From Campylobacteraceae bacterium (GTDB lineage: Bacteria > Campylobacterota > Campylobacteria > Campylobacterales > Sulfurovaceae), in contig JALVTE010000080.1 in assembly GCA_027024155.1 (NCBI GenBank), forward strand, positions 1-36,117: 36,117 nucleotides of DNA, read 5' to 3'. This document shows, one piece after another, positions 1 to 9,856 of the stretch (within the stretch, counting starts at the first letter, position 1; each line of letters begins with the position of its first letter). The notes beneath the pieces are model-generated. The model did not search any database and was not told where the DNA came from. It worked only from the letters and a program-made list of their open reading frames with translations. Position numbers and translations under genes: made by a program.

Positions 1-160
1 AATTATAGGGAAATTTTAATTCAATGTCAAGGGTTTTTACAAGATTATTGTAAAAAATGTTTAATTTATTACTTTTTGTAGTTTTTTTATGTTTAGCTTG
101 ATTTTTAAGGGGAGTTTTAGGTTTATTGTTACAGCTATTTTAGATATTTTGGAGTGTATA

Positions 161-195
161 AGGCGGAAGAGAGATTAAATCTCTTCTGCCTTTTT
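161..195 (+). terminator. Rho-independent terminator at the left edge
   Basis: An imperfect stem of about 13 bp (AGGCGGAAGAGAG... against ...CTCTTCTGCCT) is followed on the plus strand by TTTTTAATTTTT. The T-run is on the plus side, so it most simply ends a plus-strand transcript entering from the left, outside the window. It lies immediately 3' of the converging AI-2E transporter gene and may also slow that transcript. Bases 1-160 hold nothing else I can recognise. Confidence 0.6.
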
Positions 196-1219
196 AATTT
201 TTGCGTTTTGTATATTCTAAATATGTTTTTGTGGTTGTAATTACAAATGTTGTAATTGCTGGACCTAAAATCATACCCCAGAATCCATAACTACCCATTC
301 CTGCAAGAATAGAGAAGAATATTAATAATTCATCAATATTGGTTGTGCTTTTTAAAAATTTATCTTTAATAACTTTAATTATGACTGGTTTTACAAATGT
401 ATCTGCTATTATGGATATAACAATAACAGAGTATAAAGCTATAGTTATTGCTGCTGACGAACCCAAGTTACTCCATGCCAACAAACTTACTGGTAGCCAA
501 ACAATCAATCCACCTACAACTGGTATAAGCGAGGCAAACCCATAAACAAAGCCGAAGAACAGTCCATTGAATCCATAAAATGATATAAAAACGCCAAAGA
601 GTAAACCTTCGAAAATCGCTGTTACTATTATAGAGAAGAATACTATCTCCATTGTTGAAGAGATTTCATCTAGCATTTTCATACTCTCTCTTCTTGATGT
701 TGATATCAAGTTTCTTAAAAAGAGAGTAATTTTATCTTGGTGATATACTATAAAAGAGTAAAATATTACAACCAAAAATGAGTCTTTCATAAAGGTTAAA
801 CCTTTTGTACCTAATTTTCCTATATATAAAGAAGACTCTTGTATAAATGGTAAAACTTGCTCTAATGTCAAATACTCTTTTGCCAATTTTCCTATATAAG
901 GTATATCTTTTAATAATTCTTTAGCTTTATCTAAAATTGTGCCAACGGAGTTTGGATCAAATTTTGTTGCATAATTAATTCCTATTGTTGCAATATATGC
1001 TATTGGCGCCAATATCAAAACAACCATAATAAGAGTCATTATAGCGGTTGCTATCTTTTTGGAATTAACATATTTAGTAATATTTCTTGTTAAGTTTGTT
1101 GTTGCCATAGCAAGTAACATTGCTACTACTATAGGCAGAATAAATGGTTGATAGATAGAGTATGCTGCAAATAAACCTAATGCAAACAGTACAATAACAA
1201 CTTGTGATGACCTATTCAA
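194..1219 (-). CDS. AI-2E family transporter (PerM-like permease)
   Basis: The product is a 341-residue integral membrane protein of the AI-2E/PerM family (PF01594). Two hydrophobic hairpins open the protein (about residues 6-40 and 58-85). A long non-membrane stretch follows (about 90-140), then a clustered C-terminal membrane block with the glycine-rich run [22 protein letters not shown] near residues 215-240, typical of the family. Family members have been linked to autoinducer-2 export or ion antiport, so the substrate cannot be read from sequence. The start overlaps the end of ruvB by 8 bp, so it is probably the last gene of the panB-BON-ruvB operon and translationally coupled to ruvB. 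Length and topology are ordinary. Confidence 0.88.
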   Translation of the reverse strand: MNRSSQVVIVLFALGLFAAYSIYQPFILPIVVAMLLAMATTNLTRNITKYVNSKKIATAIMTLIMVVLILAPIAYIATIGINYATKFDPNSVGTILDKAKELLKDIPYIGKLAKEYLTLEQVLPFIQESSLYIGKLGTKGLTFMKDSFLVVIFYSFIVYHQDKITLFLRNLISTSRRESMKMLDEISSTMEIVFFSIIVTAIFEGLLFGVFISFYGFNGLFFGFVYGFASLIPVVGGLIVWLPVSLLAWSNLGSSAAITIALYSVIVISIIADTFVKPVIIKVIKDKFLKSTTNIDELLIFFSILAGMGSYGFWGMILGPAITTFVITTTKTYLEYTKRKN

Positions 1220-2231
1220 AAAGCCCTCCTGAATTTTCTGCTAATGGTGGTGTTAATTTAAAAAGTTCGTAAGCTTTTGGCGATGCTATTCGCCCTCTTG
1301 CTGTTCGCTCTATGTATCCATTTGCTATTAAGTATGGCTCTAAGACATCCTCTATTGTACCTTCATCTTCGCTAAGTGCAGCGGCTATTGTTGCTAAACC
1401 CATTGGGCGACCTTTAGCGGCAATTAAAAGTTCTAACAATCTTATATCTTGTTCATCAAAGCCTACGCTATTTACACCAAGCTGTTCTAGTGCAAATTTT
1501 GTTGTCTTTAGAGATATCACCTCTTCGTCGGCAACATCGGCAAAATCTCGCACCCTTCTTAAGAGTCTTAGTGCAATTCTTGGTGTGCCACGGCTTCTTT
1601 TTGCTATTTCGACACAAGCACTTGGGTCTATCTCTCTATCTAGCTTATCGCTGGCTTGCTTTATAATAGTAGCCAACTCTTTATGGTTATAAAACTCCAT
1701 TCTAAAGTGCATACCAAAACGCTCTCGAAGTGGGTTGCTTAACATTCCTGCTCGCGTTGTTGCACCTATTAGAGTAAAGCGAGGCAAATCTATCTTAACA
1801 GCCTGTGCCGCGGGACCAGAGCCTATAATAATATCTAGTCTAAAATCTTCCATTGCTGGATAGAGTATCTCTTCTACAGCTGGAGAGAGACGATGAATTT
1901 CATCTATAAATAGAATATCGCCCTCTTCTATATTAGTTAAAAGTGCAGCTAAATCACCACTCTTTTCTATCATTGGAGCAGCTGTTGTTTTAATATTTGT
2001 AGACATTTGAGTTGCTATAATATTAGATAGTGTAGTTTTACCCAAACCTGGAGGTCCAAAAAATAGAACATGGTCAAGTGCTTCGCCACGCTTTAAACTA
2101 GCTTCTATAAAGACTTTTAAATTCCCCTTTATTCGCTCTTGTCCAATATACTCATTCCATTTATTAGGTCTGAGAGATATTTCTACACTCTCTTCGCCTT
2201 CAAAACGCTCTATCTCTACTACTCTTTGCAT
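1212..2231 (-). CDS. ruvB: Holliday junction branch migration helicase RuvB
   Basis: RuvB is the hexameric AAA+ motor that, with RuvA, drives branch migration of Holliday junctions in recombinational repair. The 339-residue protein has Walker A GPPGLGKT at residues 59-66, Walker B with DEIH at 110-113, the GATTRAG sensor/arginine-finger region near 156-162 followed by NPLRERFG, and a C-terminal winged-helix DNA-binding domain ([24 protein letters not shown] region). Length matches the family (about 335-350). It sits 10 bp after the BON lipoprotein gene and overlaps the transporter gene downstream. The panB/ruvB neighbourhood is also known from Helicobacter pylori, which supports a Campylobacterota assignment. 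Confidence 0.98.
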   Translation of the reverse strand: MQRVVEIERFEGEESVEISLRPNKWNEYIGQERIKGNLKVFIEASLKRGEALDHVLFFGPPGLGKTTLSNIIATQMSTNIKTTAAPMIEKSGDLAALLTNIEEGDILFIDEIHRLSPAVEEILYPAMEDFRLDIIIGSGPAAQAVKIDLPRFTLIGATTRAGMLSNPLRERFGMHFRMEFYNHKELATIIKQASDKLDREIDPSACVEIAKRSRGTPRIALRLLRRVRDFADVADEEVISLKTTKFALEQLGVNSVGFDEQDIRLLELLIAAKGRPMGLATIAAALSEDEGTIEDVLEPYLIANGYIERTARGRIASPKAYELFKLTPPLAENSGGLFE

Positions 2232-2241
2232 ATCTACCTTT

Positions 2242-2547
2242 TTATGGCTTTACAATTAAGTTATTTACAACTTCTGCAACACCATCTACACTTCTTGCAA
2301 TCTGACCTGCCAACTCTTTGTTTACATCGGTATCTACAAAACCGCTCAGCTGAACCACGCCTTTGTAACTGTTTACATGAATAGCTAATCCCTCTAAGCC
2401 TTTTTGTTGTAATAGTGCAGTTTTAACTTTGGCAGTTAATACACTATCTTCTACAAAAGAGACTGGTCCAGAAGTAGCTACACCACCATTGTTTACACAA
2501 CCATTTAGTGCAAATAGAGTTGCTAAAACTATTAATATTTTTTTCAT
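2242..2547 (-). CDS. BON-domain lipoprotein
   Basis: This is a small 101-residue exported lipoprotein. The N-terminus is a lipoprotein signal peptide ending in the lipobox LNGC, with Cys17 as the predicted lipidation site. The rest is one BON domain (PF04972): the strand-helix pattern [13 protein letters not shown], then [16 protein letters not shown] and [13 protein letters not shown] domains occur in OsmY and DolP-like envelope proteins that bind phospholipid and support outer-membrane integrity. Known relatives usually have two BON domains, and this one has only one. It lies 12 bp after panB and 10 bp before ruvB, so it is probably co-transcribed with both. The exact role is inferred only from the domain. 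Confidence 0.85.
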   Translation of the reverse strand: MKKILIVLATLFALNGCVNNGGVATSGPVSFVEDSVLTAKVKTALLQQKGLEGLAIHVNSYKGVVQLSGFVDTDVNKELAGQIARSVDGVAEVVNNLIVKP

Positions 2548-2559
2548 ATTTTTCCTTTG

Positions 2560-3369
2560 TTAATAACTATACTCATCGCTAGGGAATTTGCCCTCTTTTA
2601 CATCTTTTTTATACTCACTAAATGCTTCTCTTATAAGCTTTGCACCATCTAAATATTTTTTTACAAATTTAGGCTTAAAGCTCTCAAAAAAGCCGAACAT
2701 ATCGCTCCATACAAGTACTTGTCCGTCACACCCTACGCCTGCTCCAATTCCTATTGTTGGAACCTTAACTTCGTTAGTAATTTTGGTTGCAACTTCACTC
2801 TTAATGCCTTCTAAAAGTATAGCAAATGCCCCTGCTTGCTCTAGTATTTTAGCATCTTTTAGTAAATCTGCTTCATCTTCTGGCGTTTTGCCACGAACTC
2901 TGTATCCGCCATCTGCTCTTACAAATTGTGGCATTAGACCAATATGCGAAATTACAGCAATTCCATTTTTAACCAAATACTCCACAATTTCGGCTCTTTC
3001 AGCTCCACCCTCTATTTTAATTGCGTCTGCACCTGTCTCTTTATATACCCTAATTGCATTTTTCAATGCATCTTCTTTTGTATTATAACAACCAAAAGGC
3101 ATATCGAAAACAATAATTGGGCTTTGTGCACCGCTACAAACTGCTTTTGTGTGGTAAATCATCTGCTCCATCGTTGCACTTAAAGTATCACCTTTACCCA
3201 AAAAGCTCATATTTAAGCTATCGCCTACTAATATTAAATCTGCATCATCTTCGAAAAGTGAAGCAAATAGGGCATCGTAAGCTGTAACCATTACAACTTT
3301 CTCAACCCCTTTTAATTTTTGAATACTCTTTACAGTTAGCTTCTTTCGAGCTGGAATTAACATACTCAT
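2560..3369 (-). CDS. panB: 3-methyl-2-oxobutanoate hydroxymethyltransferase (PanB)
   Basis: PanB transfers a hydroxymethyl group from 5,10-methylenetetrahydrofolate to 2-oxoisovalerate, giving ketopantoate, the first committed step of pantothenate and CoA synthesis. The 269-residue protein shows the family blocks VMVTAYDALFASLFED, LVGDSLNMSFLGKGDTL (metal and substrate binding), DMPFGCY, the catalytic-Glu region IKIEGG, HIGLMPQFV, and IGIGAGVGCDGQVLVW. Two in-frame ATGs lie close together (residues 1 and 3); a GGAG-like site upstream does not clearly decide between them. It is the first gene of the minus-strand operon and is divergent from trpA across a 94-bp AT-rich gap. Confidence 0.97.
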   Translation of the reverse strand: MSMLIPARKKLTVKSIQKLKGVEKVVMVTAYDALFASLFEDDADLILVGDSLNMSFLGKGDTLSATMEQMIYHTKAVCSGAQSPIIVFDMPFGCYNTKEDALKNAIRVYKETGADAIKIEGGAERAEIVEYLVKNGIAVISHIGLMPQFVRADGGYRVRGKTPEDEADLLKDAKILEQAGAFAILLEGIKSEVATKITNEVKVPTIGIGAGVGCDGQVLVWSDMFGFFESFKPKFVKKYLDGAKLIREAFSEYKKDVKEGKFPSDEYSY

Positions 3370-3463
3370 AGGTATAATTTCTCCGAAAAAAATTTATTTA
3401 TTAATCATTTTATCTAAAAAACTATATATAATTACATTAAAACTATTAAAAAAAGGTTAAGTT

Positions 3464-4204
3464 TTGAAAAAACTTGTTGCATATATCACCTCATCATATC
3501 CAGATAACAACTTTACAATCGATTTAGCACACGCTTTAAGCGAGAGTGGTGTTGATTTTTTAGAGCTTGGAGTTCCCTTCTCTGACCCAGTAGCGGATGG
3601 TCCAGTAATTGAAGCGGCTAATTTAAAAGCTCTTCAAAATGGCTTTAAATTAAAAGATCTGTTTGAAATAAGCAAAGAGATAGCTCCAGTAATAAATACA
3701 CTATGGATGGGTTATTTTAACCCATTTTACCACGTTGGATTAGATAAATTTATAAGCGAAGCAAAGAGCAGTGGTGTAAAGGGGTTTATTATTCCAGATT
3801 TACCTTTCGAAGAGGCTATGGCGTATCAGCCAAATGTACGAGAGGCTGGTCTTAACCTTATAGATTTTGTTGCTCCTACAGATAGCGAAGAGAGAATTAA
3901 AAAAATCGTTAGCGATGCAGAGATTTTTATCTATTTAGTTGCATATGCCGGAATTACAGGCAGTGGCAAAAGCGAAGATTTAAAAGCTATTATAGAGCAA
4001 ATTAAAAAGTACTCGCAAACACCACTATATATTGGTTTTGGAGTAAATGAGCAAAACGCAAAAGAGAAAGCAAAAGATGTAGATGGCGTTATTGTTGGTA
4101 GCGAATTTGTAAAAGTTTTACTAAAAGAGAACCTAAACTACACACAAAAAATAGAAAAAATCGCTAATATTGCTAAAAATATTAAAGAGAATATTAATTC
4201 ATAA
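3464..4204 (+). CDS. trpA: Tryptophan synthase alpha subunit (TrpA)
   Basis: TrpA cleaves indole-3-glycerol phosphate to indole and glyceraldehyde 3-phosphate, passing indole to TrpB. The catalytic pair is visible as Glu34 (FLELGVPFSDP) and Asp45 (PVADGP); their spacing of 11 equals Glu49/Asp60 of the Salmonella enzyme. Other family blocks are FIIPDLPFEEA, YLVAYAGITGSG (usually YLVSRAG) and YIGFGV. The start codon is TTG, preceded by an AAGG site at about 3453-3456. At 246 residues it is somewhat shorter than the 268-residue enteric enzyme, mainly at the N-terminus. No other trp genes are in the window, so trpA is separated from the rest of its pathway and instead heads an operon with lgt, 10 bp downstream. 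Confidence 0.97.
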   Translation: MKKLVAYITSSYPDNNFTIDLAHALSESGVDFLELGVPFSDPVADGPVIEAANLKALQNGFKLKDLFEISKEIAPVINTLWMGYFNPFYHVGLDKFISEAKSSGVKGFIIPDLPFEEAMAYQPNVREAGLNLIDFVAPTDSEERIKKIVSDAEIFIYLVAYAGITGSGKSEDLKAIIEQIKKYSQTPLYIGFGVNEQNAKEKAKDVDGVIVGSEFVKVLLKENLNYTQKIEKIANIAKNIKENINS

Positions 4205-4214
4205 GGCAGATTAA

Positions 4215-5006
4215 ATGCATCATTTTATATGGAATGTAGAGCCAACTATTTTTAAGTTTGGTTTTTTACAACTTCGCTGGTATGGGCTACTTTTTGTTGG
4301 CTCTTTTATTGTTGGGCTTTTTATTATGAAAAAGATATTCATAAGAGAGGGCAAAGATGCAAGTACTCTTGATAACTTGCTTATATATGCACTAATTGGG
4401 GCGATTATTGGGGCTAGATTAGTACATTGTTTCTTTTATGAACCAGATTATTACCTCAGCCACCCATTAGAGATTTTATATGTCTGGAAAGGTGGGCTTG
4501 CAAGCCACGGCGGTATGCTTGGTGTAATAATAGGTACATACCTCTATGCAAGAGAAAACAAGCTCTCGTACCTTTGGTTACTTTCTCGTATGACCATTCC
4601 AGGTGCATTTACGGCTGCTTGTGTACGCTTTGGAAATATGTTTAACTCTGAAATTTTGGGTAAGCCTAGCAATTTACCTTGGGCTATTGTTTTTGAGAGA
4701 ATAGATAACATACCTCGCCACCCTGTACAACTTTATGAAGCATTTAGCTACCTAATTATTTTTGCTATTTTAATCTATATTTATAAAAAAGTTAGCCCAA
4801 CATTTAGTACTAAGCTACTACCAGGAGTCTTTTTAACACTTATATTTAGTGTTAGGTTTGTGCTGGAATTTTTTAAAACGCGTCAAGCAGATTATCACTT
4901 AAATATTCCATTAACAGTTGGACAAATGCTCTCTATTCCATTTGTTATACTTGGTATTTTATGGATTATTTGGGCTTATAAAACAACGCCTAAAGAGCTT
5001 AGATAA
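4215..5006 (+). CDS. lgt: Prolipoprotein diacylglyceryl transferase, copy 1 (Lgt)
   Basis: Lgt transfers diacylglyceryl from phosphatidylglycerol to the lipobox cysteine of prolipoproteins in the inner membrane. The 263-residue protein has about seven membrane segments and all signature blocks: LRWYGLLF near the N-terminus, SHGG with His98, RFGNMFNSE at 138-146, RHPVQLYEA at 168-176 and RFVLEFFKTRQ near the C-terminus. It starts 10 bp after trpA, and its stop overlaps the next start as TAATG. This is one of two intact Lgt paralogues in the window (the other at 10405). From sequence alone neither can be called the housekeeping copy; this one has the more canonical RHPVQLYEA block (RHPVVLYEA in copy 2). 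Confidence 0.96.
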   Translation: MHHFIWNVEPTIFKFGFLQLRWYGLLFVGSFIVGLFIMKKIFIREGKDASTLDNLLIYALIGAIIGARLVHCFFYEPDYYLSHPLEILYVWKGGLASHGGMLGVIIGTYLYARENKLSYLWLLSRMTIPGAFTAACVRFGNMFNSEILGKPSNLPWAIVFERIDNIPRHPVQLYEAFSYLIIFAILIYIYKKVSPTFSTKLLPGVFLTLIFSVRFVLEFFKTRQADYHLNIPLTVGQMLSIPFVILGILWIIWAYKTTPKELR

Positions 5007-8000
5007 TGGAGCTTTTTTTAGGTATCGATGTAGGTTCTACCACAGTAAAATATATACTTTGCGATGCTAACTTTAATATAAAAGAACAAGATTACCAACC
5101 CCACAATACAAAGCAAGCCGAAACTCTACTACATATGTTAGAGAGTTTAGGCGATAATTTAAAAAGTATTAAAAGAGCTTACATTACAGGCTCTGGTGCA
5201 AGCAAATTAGCACCGATTTTAAAGGCTAAATTTATACAAGAGGTAAATGCAGTAGTTTTAAGTGTCGAGAGGCTTCACCCAGATGTAAATGCTGTTATAG
5301 AGCTTGGTGGACAAGATGCAAAGATAATACACTTTAAAATTGGCGAAGATGGCAAAAAGCGAGCTGAAACTTCAATGAACGACAAGTGTGCTTCTGGAAC
5401 TGGTGCAACAATAGAGAAGTGTTCAGCAAAAGTTGGTCTTAGCAAAGAGCAGATAAGCACTATAACTTTTAGTAGAGAAAAACTGCACCCAGTTGCAGCT
5501 AAGTGTGGTGTATTTGCCGAGACCGATATTGTAAACCTTACAAAAGCCTCTATTCCGCAAAACGAAATTATGAACTCGCTTGCCGACGCTATTGTTATGC
5601 AAAACTTAACAGCCCTTACAAAAGGCAACACACTTAAACCAAAAGTTTTGCTTCTTGGTGGACCAAATAAGTACTTACCATTTTTACAAGATGCTTGGCG
5701 AGCTAGAATTAGCGAATTGTGGCAAGAGCGAAGCGTTGAGTTTGATAGTTCAAAAATAGAGGAGTTAATATTTGCTCCAGAAAATGCCGAATACTATGCG
5801 GCACTTGGTACTATAATTTTTGGAGAGAGCGAAGCTAATAGCGAAGATTTTATTGGATTAGAGGGGTTAAAAAGCTTTGTAAATGGTGAGGCAGGTGAGG
5901 ATTTAGAACGAAGTGCCGGCGGGCTATATAGCTCTAAAGAGGAGTTAAATGAGTTTATTAAAAAGTATAAAATACCACCATTTAAAGCTAAAGAGATTAC
6001 TAAGCCAACAAAGTGCTATTTGGGTGTAGATGGTGGTTCTACCAGCTCTAAAGCAGTGCTTATAGATGAGAGTGGCGAAGTTATATTTAAAGCTTACCAA
6101 CTCTCTTTAGGTAACCCTATAGAGGATGTTTTACAGCTTTTCAAGCAGGTAGATGAGTTTAATAAAAATGCTCTTTTAGAGATTGCAGGTTTTGGAGTTA
6201 CAGGGTATGCTGCAAATGTGCTAGAGAGTGCCCTTAGAGCCGATGCAAATATTATAGAGACCATTGCTCACTTAAAGAGTGCAAAACAGAGTTTTGGTGA
6301 CACTATTAATGTAATTTGCGATGTTGGTGGGCAAGATATTAAGGTGCTATTTATTCAAAATGGTATGCTTAAAAACTTTAGATTATCTAACCAGTGTAGT
6401 GCAGGAAATGGGGCACTGTTACAGTCGATGGCTAAGCAGTTTGGAGTCGAGTTAAAAAACTTTGCCGATGTTGCATTTACAGCTAAAAGAGCTCCAAATT
6501 TTAACTACGGCTGTGCAGTATTTTTAGATACCGATAGAGTAAACTTTCAAAAAGAGGGCTACACCCAAGCAGAACTTTTTGCAGGAATTGCAAAGGTGCT
6601 ACCAAAAAATATTTGGCAATATATCGTACAAGCCCCATCACTTAAGGGTTTTGGAGAGCATTTTGTACTGCAGGGTGGAACGCAGTATAACTTAGCAGCT
6701 CTTAAAGCACAGGTAGATTATATAAAAGCAAATGTACCAAACGCTAGGGTAGATGTGCATCCGCACTGTGGCGAAGCAGGGGCTATTGGAGCAGCCTTGG
6801 AAGCTAGAGATGTTGTAGCAAACAGGGGCGAGAGTAGTTTTGTTGGCTTAAAAGAGGCTTTAATGTTAGAGTACACAAGCAAAACCGACGCCTCTACTCA
6901 GTGCCACTTTTGCCCAATGAATTGTAACAGAACATTTATAGATACAAAGGTACCATCTTCTAAAATGGTTCGATATATTGCAGGTTTTAAGTGTGAAAAA
7001 GGCACAGTTGAATCAATCGAAGAGTTAAGAAGAGTAAAACAAGAGAAGGCTGAACTAAACAGAAAAGTTGCCAATATGGTTAGCTATGAGGCAAAAGAGC
7101 TTTTTGAGTTTAACTTTACAGCAGAGCCAATGCCAAATGAAGGTGAAAAGATAAGCAAAAAACGAAACTTTGTAACGCTTGGCGGTTGGGGACCTACGCT
7201 TAGTTTTAATATAAAAGCGAAATTTCAAAGAGCTAGCAAAGAGGATTTCGAGTATCGAGAAAGCATTAAAATAGCTATGCCTAGAGTATTAAATATCTAC
7301 TCTAAAGCACCATTTTTTATAAACTATCTACACGCTTTAGGAGTTAAAAAAGAGAATATAATCTTTTCGCCCTACTCTAGCGAAAAGCTATTTTTAAAGG
7401 GTGCAAAGTATGGCTCAGTTGATCCTTGCTATCCTGCTAAAGTTGTGCAGTCTCATATACACTCTTTGCTCTTTCATAAAAAGTTTCAAAACAAAAAGAT
7501 AAACTACATTTGGAACCCAACAATTAACGAAATAGATGGCTTTGTAGAGCACACTATGGGGCAAACTGCCTGCCCTATTGTTAGCGGAACACCGCGTGTA
7601 GTCTATAGTGCATTTATTAAAGAGCAAAATTGGTTTAAGAAATTTGGTGTAGAGTATGTTGATAATACCGTAACATTTACCAACTTAAAACTTTTAGGCA
7701 AACAGTTATTTGAGACTTGGGGTAAAAAATTAAAAGCCACAGAAGATGAGAGTAACTTCGCACTAATGCAAGCCCTTAAGACACAAGAGGCTTATACTAA
7801 GAGTGTAGAGGCAAAAGGCAAAGAGATAATTGAAAATATAGAAGAGAATGGTGAAATTGCAGTACTTCTACTTGGACGCCCATACCACTTAGACCCTGGA
7901 ATTAACCACGAAATTTTAAGCGAATTTCAAGCACTTGGTTTTAAAATTTTAACAATAAACTCTATCCCAAAAGAGGCAAAATTTTTAGAAAAGTACTTTA

Positions 8001-8338
8001 AAAGAGATTTAGAAAATGGGCTTATAGAGTCAGTATTTGATATTCGCGATGTTTGGCAAGAGAATTTTTCGACTAATTCAGCACAAAAGGTGTGGGCTGC
8101 TAAGTTTGCCGCAAGATGCCCAAATGTTGCTGTTGTAGATATTAGCAGCTTCAAATGTGGGCACGACGCCCCAACTTACGCTATAATAGATAAAATATTA
8201 AGTGCTAGCAAAACACCACACTTAATGCTACACGATTTAGATGCTAATAAGCCTAGTGGGTCAATAAACATAAGAATAAAAACTTTCGCCTACACTCTAA
8301 ACGAGTATGCAAAAGAGAGGAGCAAAAATGTCGTGTGA
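5006..8338 (+). CDS. Fused acyl-CoA dehydratase activase: two BadF/HgdC ASKHA domains plus DUF2229
   Basis: Family members use ATP hydrolysis to push an electron at very low potential onto a partner Fe-S protein. The 1110-residue product has two HgdC/BadF/BcrA-type ATPase domains in tandem: LGIDVGSTT at residues 5-13 and LGVDGGSTSSK from 339. Each keeps the two cysteines that hold the bridging [4Fe-4S] cluster: C128/C167 in the first (HgdC of Acidaminococcus uses Cys127/Cys166) and C464/C503 in the second, both 39 apart. HgdC is a homodimer with one shared cluster, so this looks like a covalent pseudo-dimer. From about 620 follows a DUF2229-type region with CHFCPMNC (C633, C636, C640) and FKCGHDAP (C1051). 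It overlaps lgt by one base and the next gene by 11 bases. The substrate of the pair is not visible. Confidence 0.92.
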   Translation: MELFLGIDVGSTTVKYILCDANFNIKEQDYQPHNTKQAETLLHMLESLGDNLKSIKRAYITGSGASKLAPILKAKFIQEVNAVVLSVERLHPDVNAVIELGGQDAKIIHFKIGEDGKKRAETSMNDKCASGTGATIEKCSAKVGLSKEQISTITFSREKLHPVAAKCGVFAETDIVNLTKASIPQNEIMNSLADAIVMQNLTALTKGNTLKPKVLLLGGPNKYLPFLQDAWRARISELWQERSVEFDSSKIEELIFAPENAEYYAALGTIIFGESEANSEDFIGLEGLKSFVNGEAGEDLERSAGGLYSSKEELNEFIKKYKIPPFKAKEITKPTKCYLGVDGGSTSSKAVLIDESGEVIFKAYQLSLGNPIEDVLQLFKQVDEFNKNALLEIAGFGVTGYAANVLESALRADANIIETIAHLKSAKQSFGDTINVICDVGGQDIKVLFIQNGMLKNFRLSNQCSAGNGALLQSMAKQFGVELKNFADVAFTAKRAPNFNYGCAVFLDTDRVNFQKEGYTQAELFAGIAKVLPKNIWQYIVQAPSLKGFGEHFVLQGGTQYNLAALKAQVDYIKANVPNARVDVHPHCGEAGAIGAALEARDVVANRGESSFVGLKEALMLEYTSKTDASTQCHFCPMNCNRTFIDTKVPSSKMVRYIAGFKCEKGTVESIEELRRVKQEKAELNRKVANMVSYEAKELFEFNFTAEPMPNEGEKISKKRNFVTLGGWGPTLSFNIKAKFQRASKEDFEYRESIKIAMPRVLNIYSKAPFFINYLHALGVKKENIIFSPYSSEKLFLKGAKYGSVDPCYPAKVVQSHIHSLLFHKKFQNKKINYIWNPTINEIDGFVEHTMGQTACPIVSGTPRVVYSAFIKEQNWFKKFGVEYVDNTVTFTNLKLLGKQLFETWGKKLKATEDESNFALMQALKTQEAYTKSVEAKGKEIIENIEENGEIAVLLLGRPYHLDPGINHEILSEFQALGFKILTINSIPKEAKFLEKYFKRDLENGLIESVFDIRDVWQENFSTNSAQKVWAAKFAARCPNVAVVDISSFKCGHDAPTYAIIDKILSASKTPHLMLHDLDANKPSGSINIRIKTFAYTLNEYAKERSKNVV

Positions 8339-9815
8339 TTACAAACCAACAAGTTATAGCAATTTAGATTTAGAGTATTTAAATAAAGAGACTACTCAAT
8401 GGAGTCACCAAAAGCCAAATATAGAGTATGCAAAAAAAGAAGATACTACTATACTATTTGGAGGCTTAACCGATATTAGCGAAAAGCTAATAGAAGCAGC
8501 GGCAAAATCTCTAGGCGAAAACTACTTAGCATTGCCAACAATCGATAATAAATCGCTAGAGTTTGGCAAAATTTACGGCAACCGTGGGCAGTGTAACCCA
8601 ACATACTACACAGTTGGCAACTTGATTAAATACTTAATATATTTACGAGATGAGAAAAAGATTCCGACAGAAGAGATTATAAAAAAATATGCAATGCTAA
8701 CAGCCAACGGATGTGGACCTTGCCGATTTGGAATGTATGTTACAGAATTTAATAAAGCACTAAACGATGCTGGCTTTGCAGGCTTTAGAATTGTAAGTTT
8801 TGAGCATAACAAAAGTATTTTTCAAGAGGCCGAAGGTGATAGTGTGGTAGAGCTTAGTCCAAAGTTCTTTTTAATAGTTGTTAAGAGCGTGATAATTGCC
8901 GATATACTAAATATTTTAGGCTACCAAATGCGACCTTACGAAGCAGAAAAAGGAAGCACCGACAAAGCTATAAAAAAATGCGAAGAGTTAATAGTAAAAG
9001 CTTTATCAAATAAAAAAAGCTTACTTAAAACAATGCTAAAGTGTCGCAAAATTTTAGATAGTGTTAAGTTAAATAGGCTACAAGTTAAGCCAAAAGTTAT
9101 GGTTATGGGCGAATTTTGGGCGGCAATGACAGAGAGTGATGGCAATTACCATATACATAGATTTTTAGAAGCTGAAGGGGCAGAGGTTTTAAATCAGCCA
9201 TTAATTAATAGAATCTTGCTAAATGTTTGGGAGGCTGAGTATCTAAGAAGCATTAAAGAGGGTGTAGAGTCTAAGGCTACTTTAGACTTCTCTTTAGCAA
9301 AGTCTAAATTTATGATTTTTCTAGCAAAACACGGCATACATGCACAATTTAACCTATACGCAAAAGCGATAGGGTTAAATGGCTACAAATTACCAAATAT
9401 GGAGTATCTACAAAAGCTTAGCGAGCAGTATTACCCACTAGATAGTAACGGTGGCGAAGGGCATTTAGAGGTGGCTCACTTAATAGAATCGGTGCAAGAT
9501 AGAGTTGCACATTTAGTAATTTCGGTAAAACCTTTTGGATGTATGCCAAGCAGTGGTGTTAGCGATGGTATTCAGTCGTTAATTACAGCCAAATACCCAA
9601 ATGCAAACTTCTTAAGTGTCGAAACCTCTGGCGAAGGTGGAGCAAATTTCTATTCTCGTATTCAAATGGCACTTTTTAAAGCCAAAGAGCAAGCTAAAGA
9701 GGAGTTTTTAGAGTTTAAAGATATTGCAAATGTACCTAGTAAGATTCATAGTTATAAGTATGTTCCAAAGAGTAGATATATCGGTACTGCTTGCAGATTA
9801 TTAGATAGCATTTAG
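8328..9815 (+). CDS. 2-hydroxyacyl-CoA dehydratase-like Fe-S protein, partner of the activase
   Basis: This is the probable electron acceptor of the upstream activase, a 2-hydroxyglutaryl-CoA dehydratase (HgdB)-related protein. In many Firmicutes the same region forms the C-terminus of a single activase-dehydratase polypeptide of about 1400 residues; here it is a separate gene. Conserved cysteines that could hold clusters are C89 (GQCNPTYY), C129 and C132 (NGCGPCRFG) and C405 (FGCMPSSG). I start at the ATG preceded by GAGGAG, giving 495 residues. An in-frame ATG at 8307 would add seven residues but lacks a good ribosome site. Overlap with the activase gene implies translational coupling. Whether it is a true dehydratase or a double-cubane-type reductase cannot be decided here. 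Confidence 0.87.
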   Translation: MSCDYKPTSYSNLDLEYLNKETTQWSHQKPNIEYAKKEDTTILFGGLTDISEKLIEAAAKSLGENYLALPTIDNKSLEFGKIYGNRGQCNPTYYTVGNLIKYLIYLRDEKKIPTEEIIKKYAMLTANGCGPCRFGMYVTEFNKALNDAGFAGFRIVSFEHNKSIFQEAEGDSVVELSPKFFLIVVKSVIIADILNILGYQMRPYEAEKGSTDKAIKKCEELIVKALSNKKSLLKTMLKCRKILDSVKLNRLQVKPKVMVMGEFWAAMTESDGNYHIHRFLEAEGAEVLNQPLINRILLNVWEAEYLRSIKEGVESKATLDFSLAKSKFMIFLAKHGIHAQFNLYAKAIGLNGYKLPNMEYLQKLSEQYYPLDSNGGEGHLEVAHLIESVQDRVAHLVISVKPFGCMPSSGVSDGIQSLITAKYPNANFLSVETSGEGGANFYSRIQMALFKAKEQAKEEFLEFKDIANVPSKIHSYKYVPKSRYIGTACRLLDSI

Positions 9816-9822
9816 AAGATAT

Positions 9823-9851
9823 GATATAATATTACAAGAACCTTAAAGGAG
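9823..9851 (+). promoter_or_regulatory. Extended -10 promoter and strong ribosome site for the Uma2-lgt2-lysE operon
   Basis: TATAAT at 9825-9830 is preceded by TG at 9822-9823, an extended -10 element. A weak -35 (TTAGAT, 9801-9806) lies 18 bp upstream, inside the end of the preceding gene. AAAGGAG at 9845-9851 sits 5 bp before the ATG at 9857. The position implies that the Uma2-lgt2-lysE group can be transcribed apart from the trpA operon. Confidence 0.5.
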
Positions 9852-9856
9852 TTTAT

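Noticed and set aside
1312-1692. A 126-codon plus-strand open frame inside ruvB
   Set aside because: It is antisense to a fully conserved ruvB and rich in Ser/Leu from complementing its codons; no independent support.
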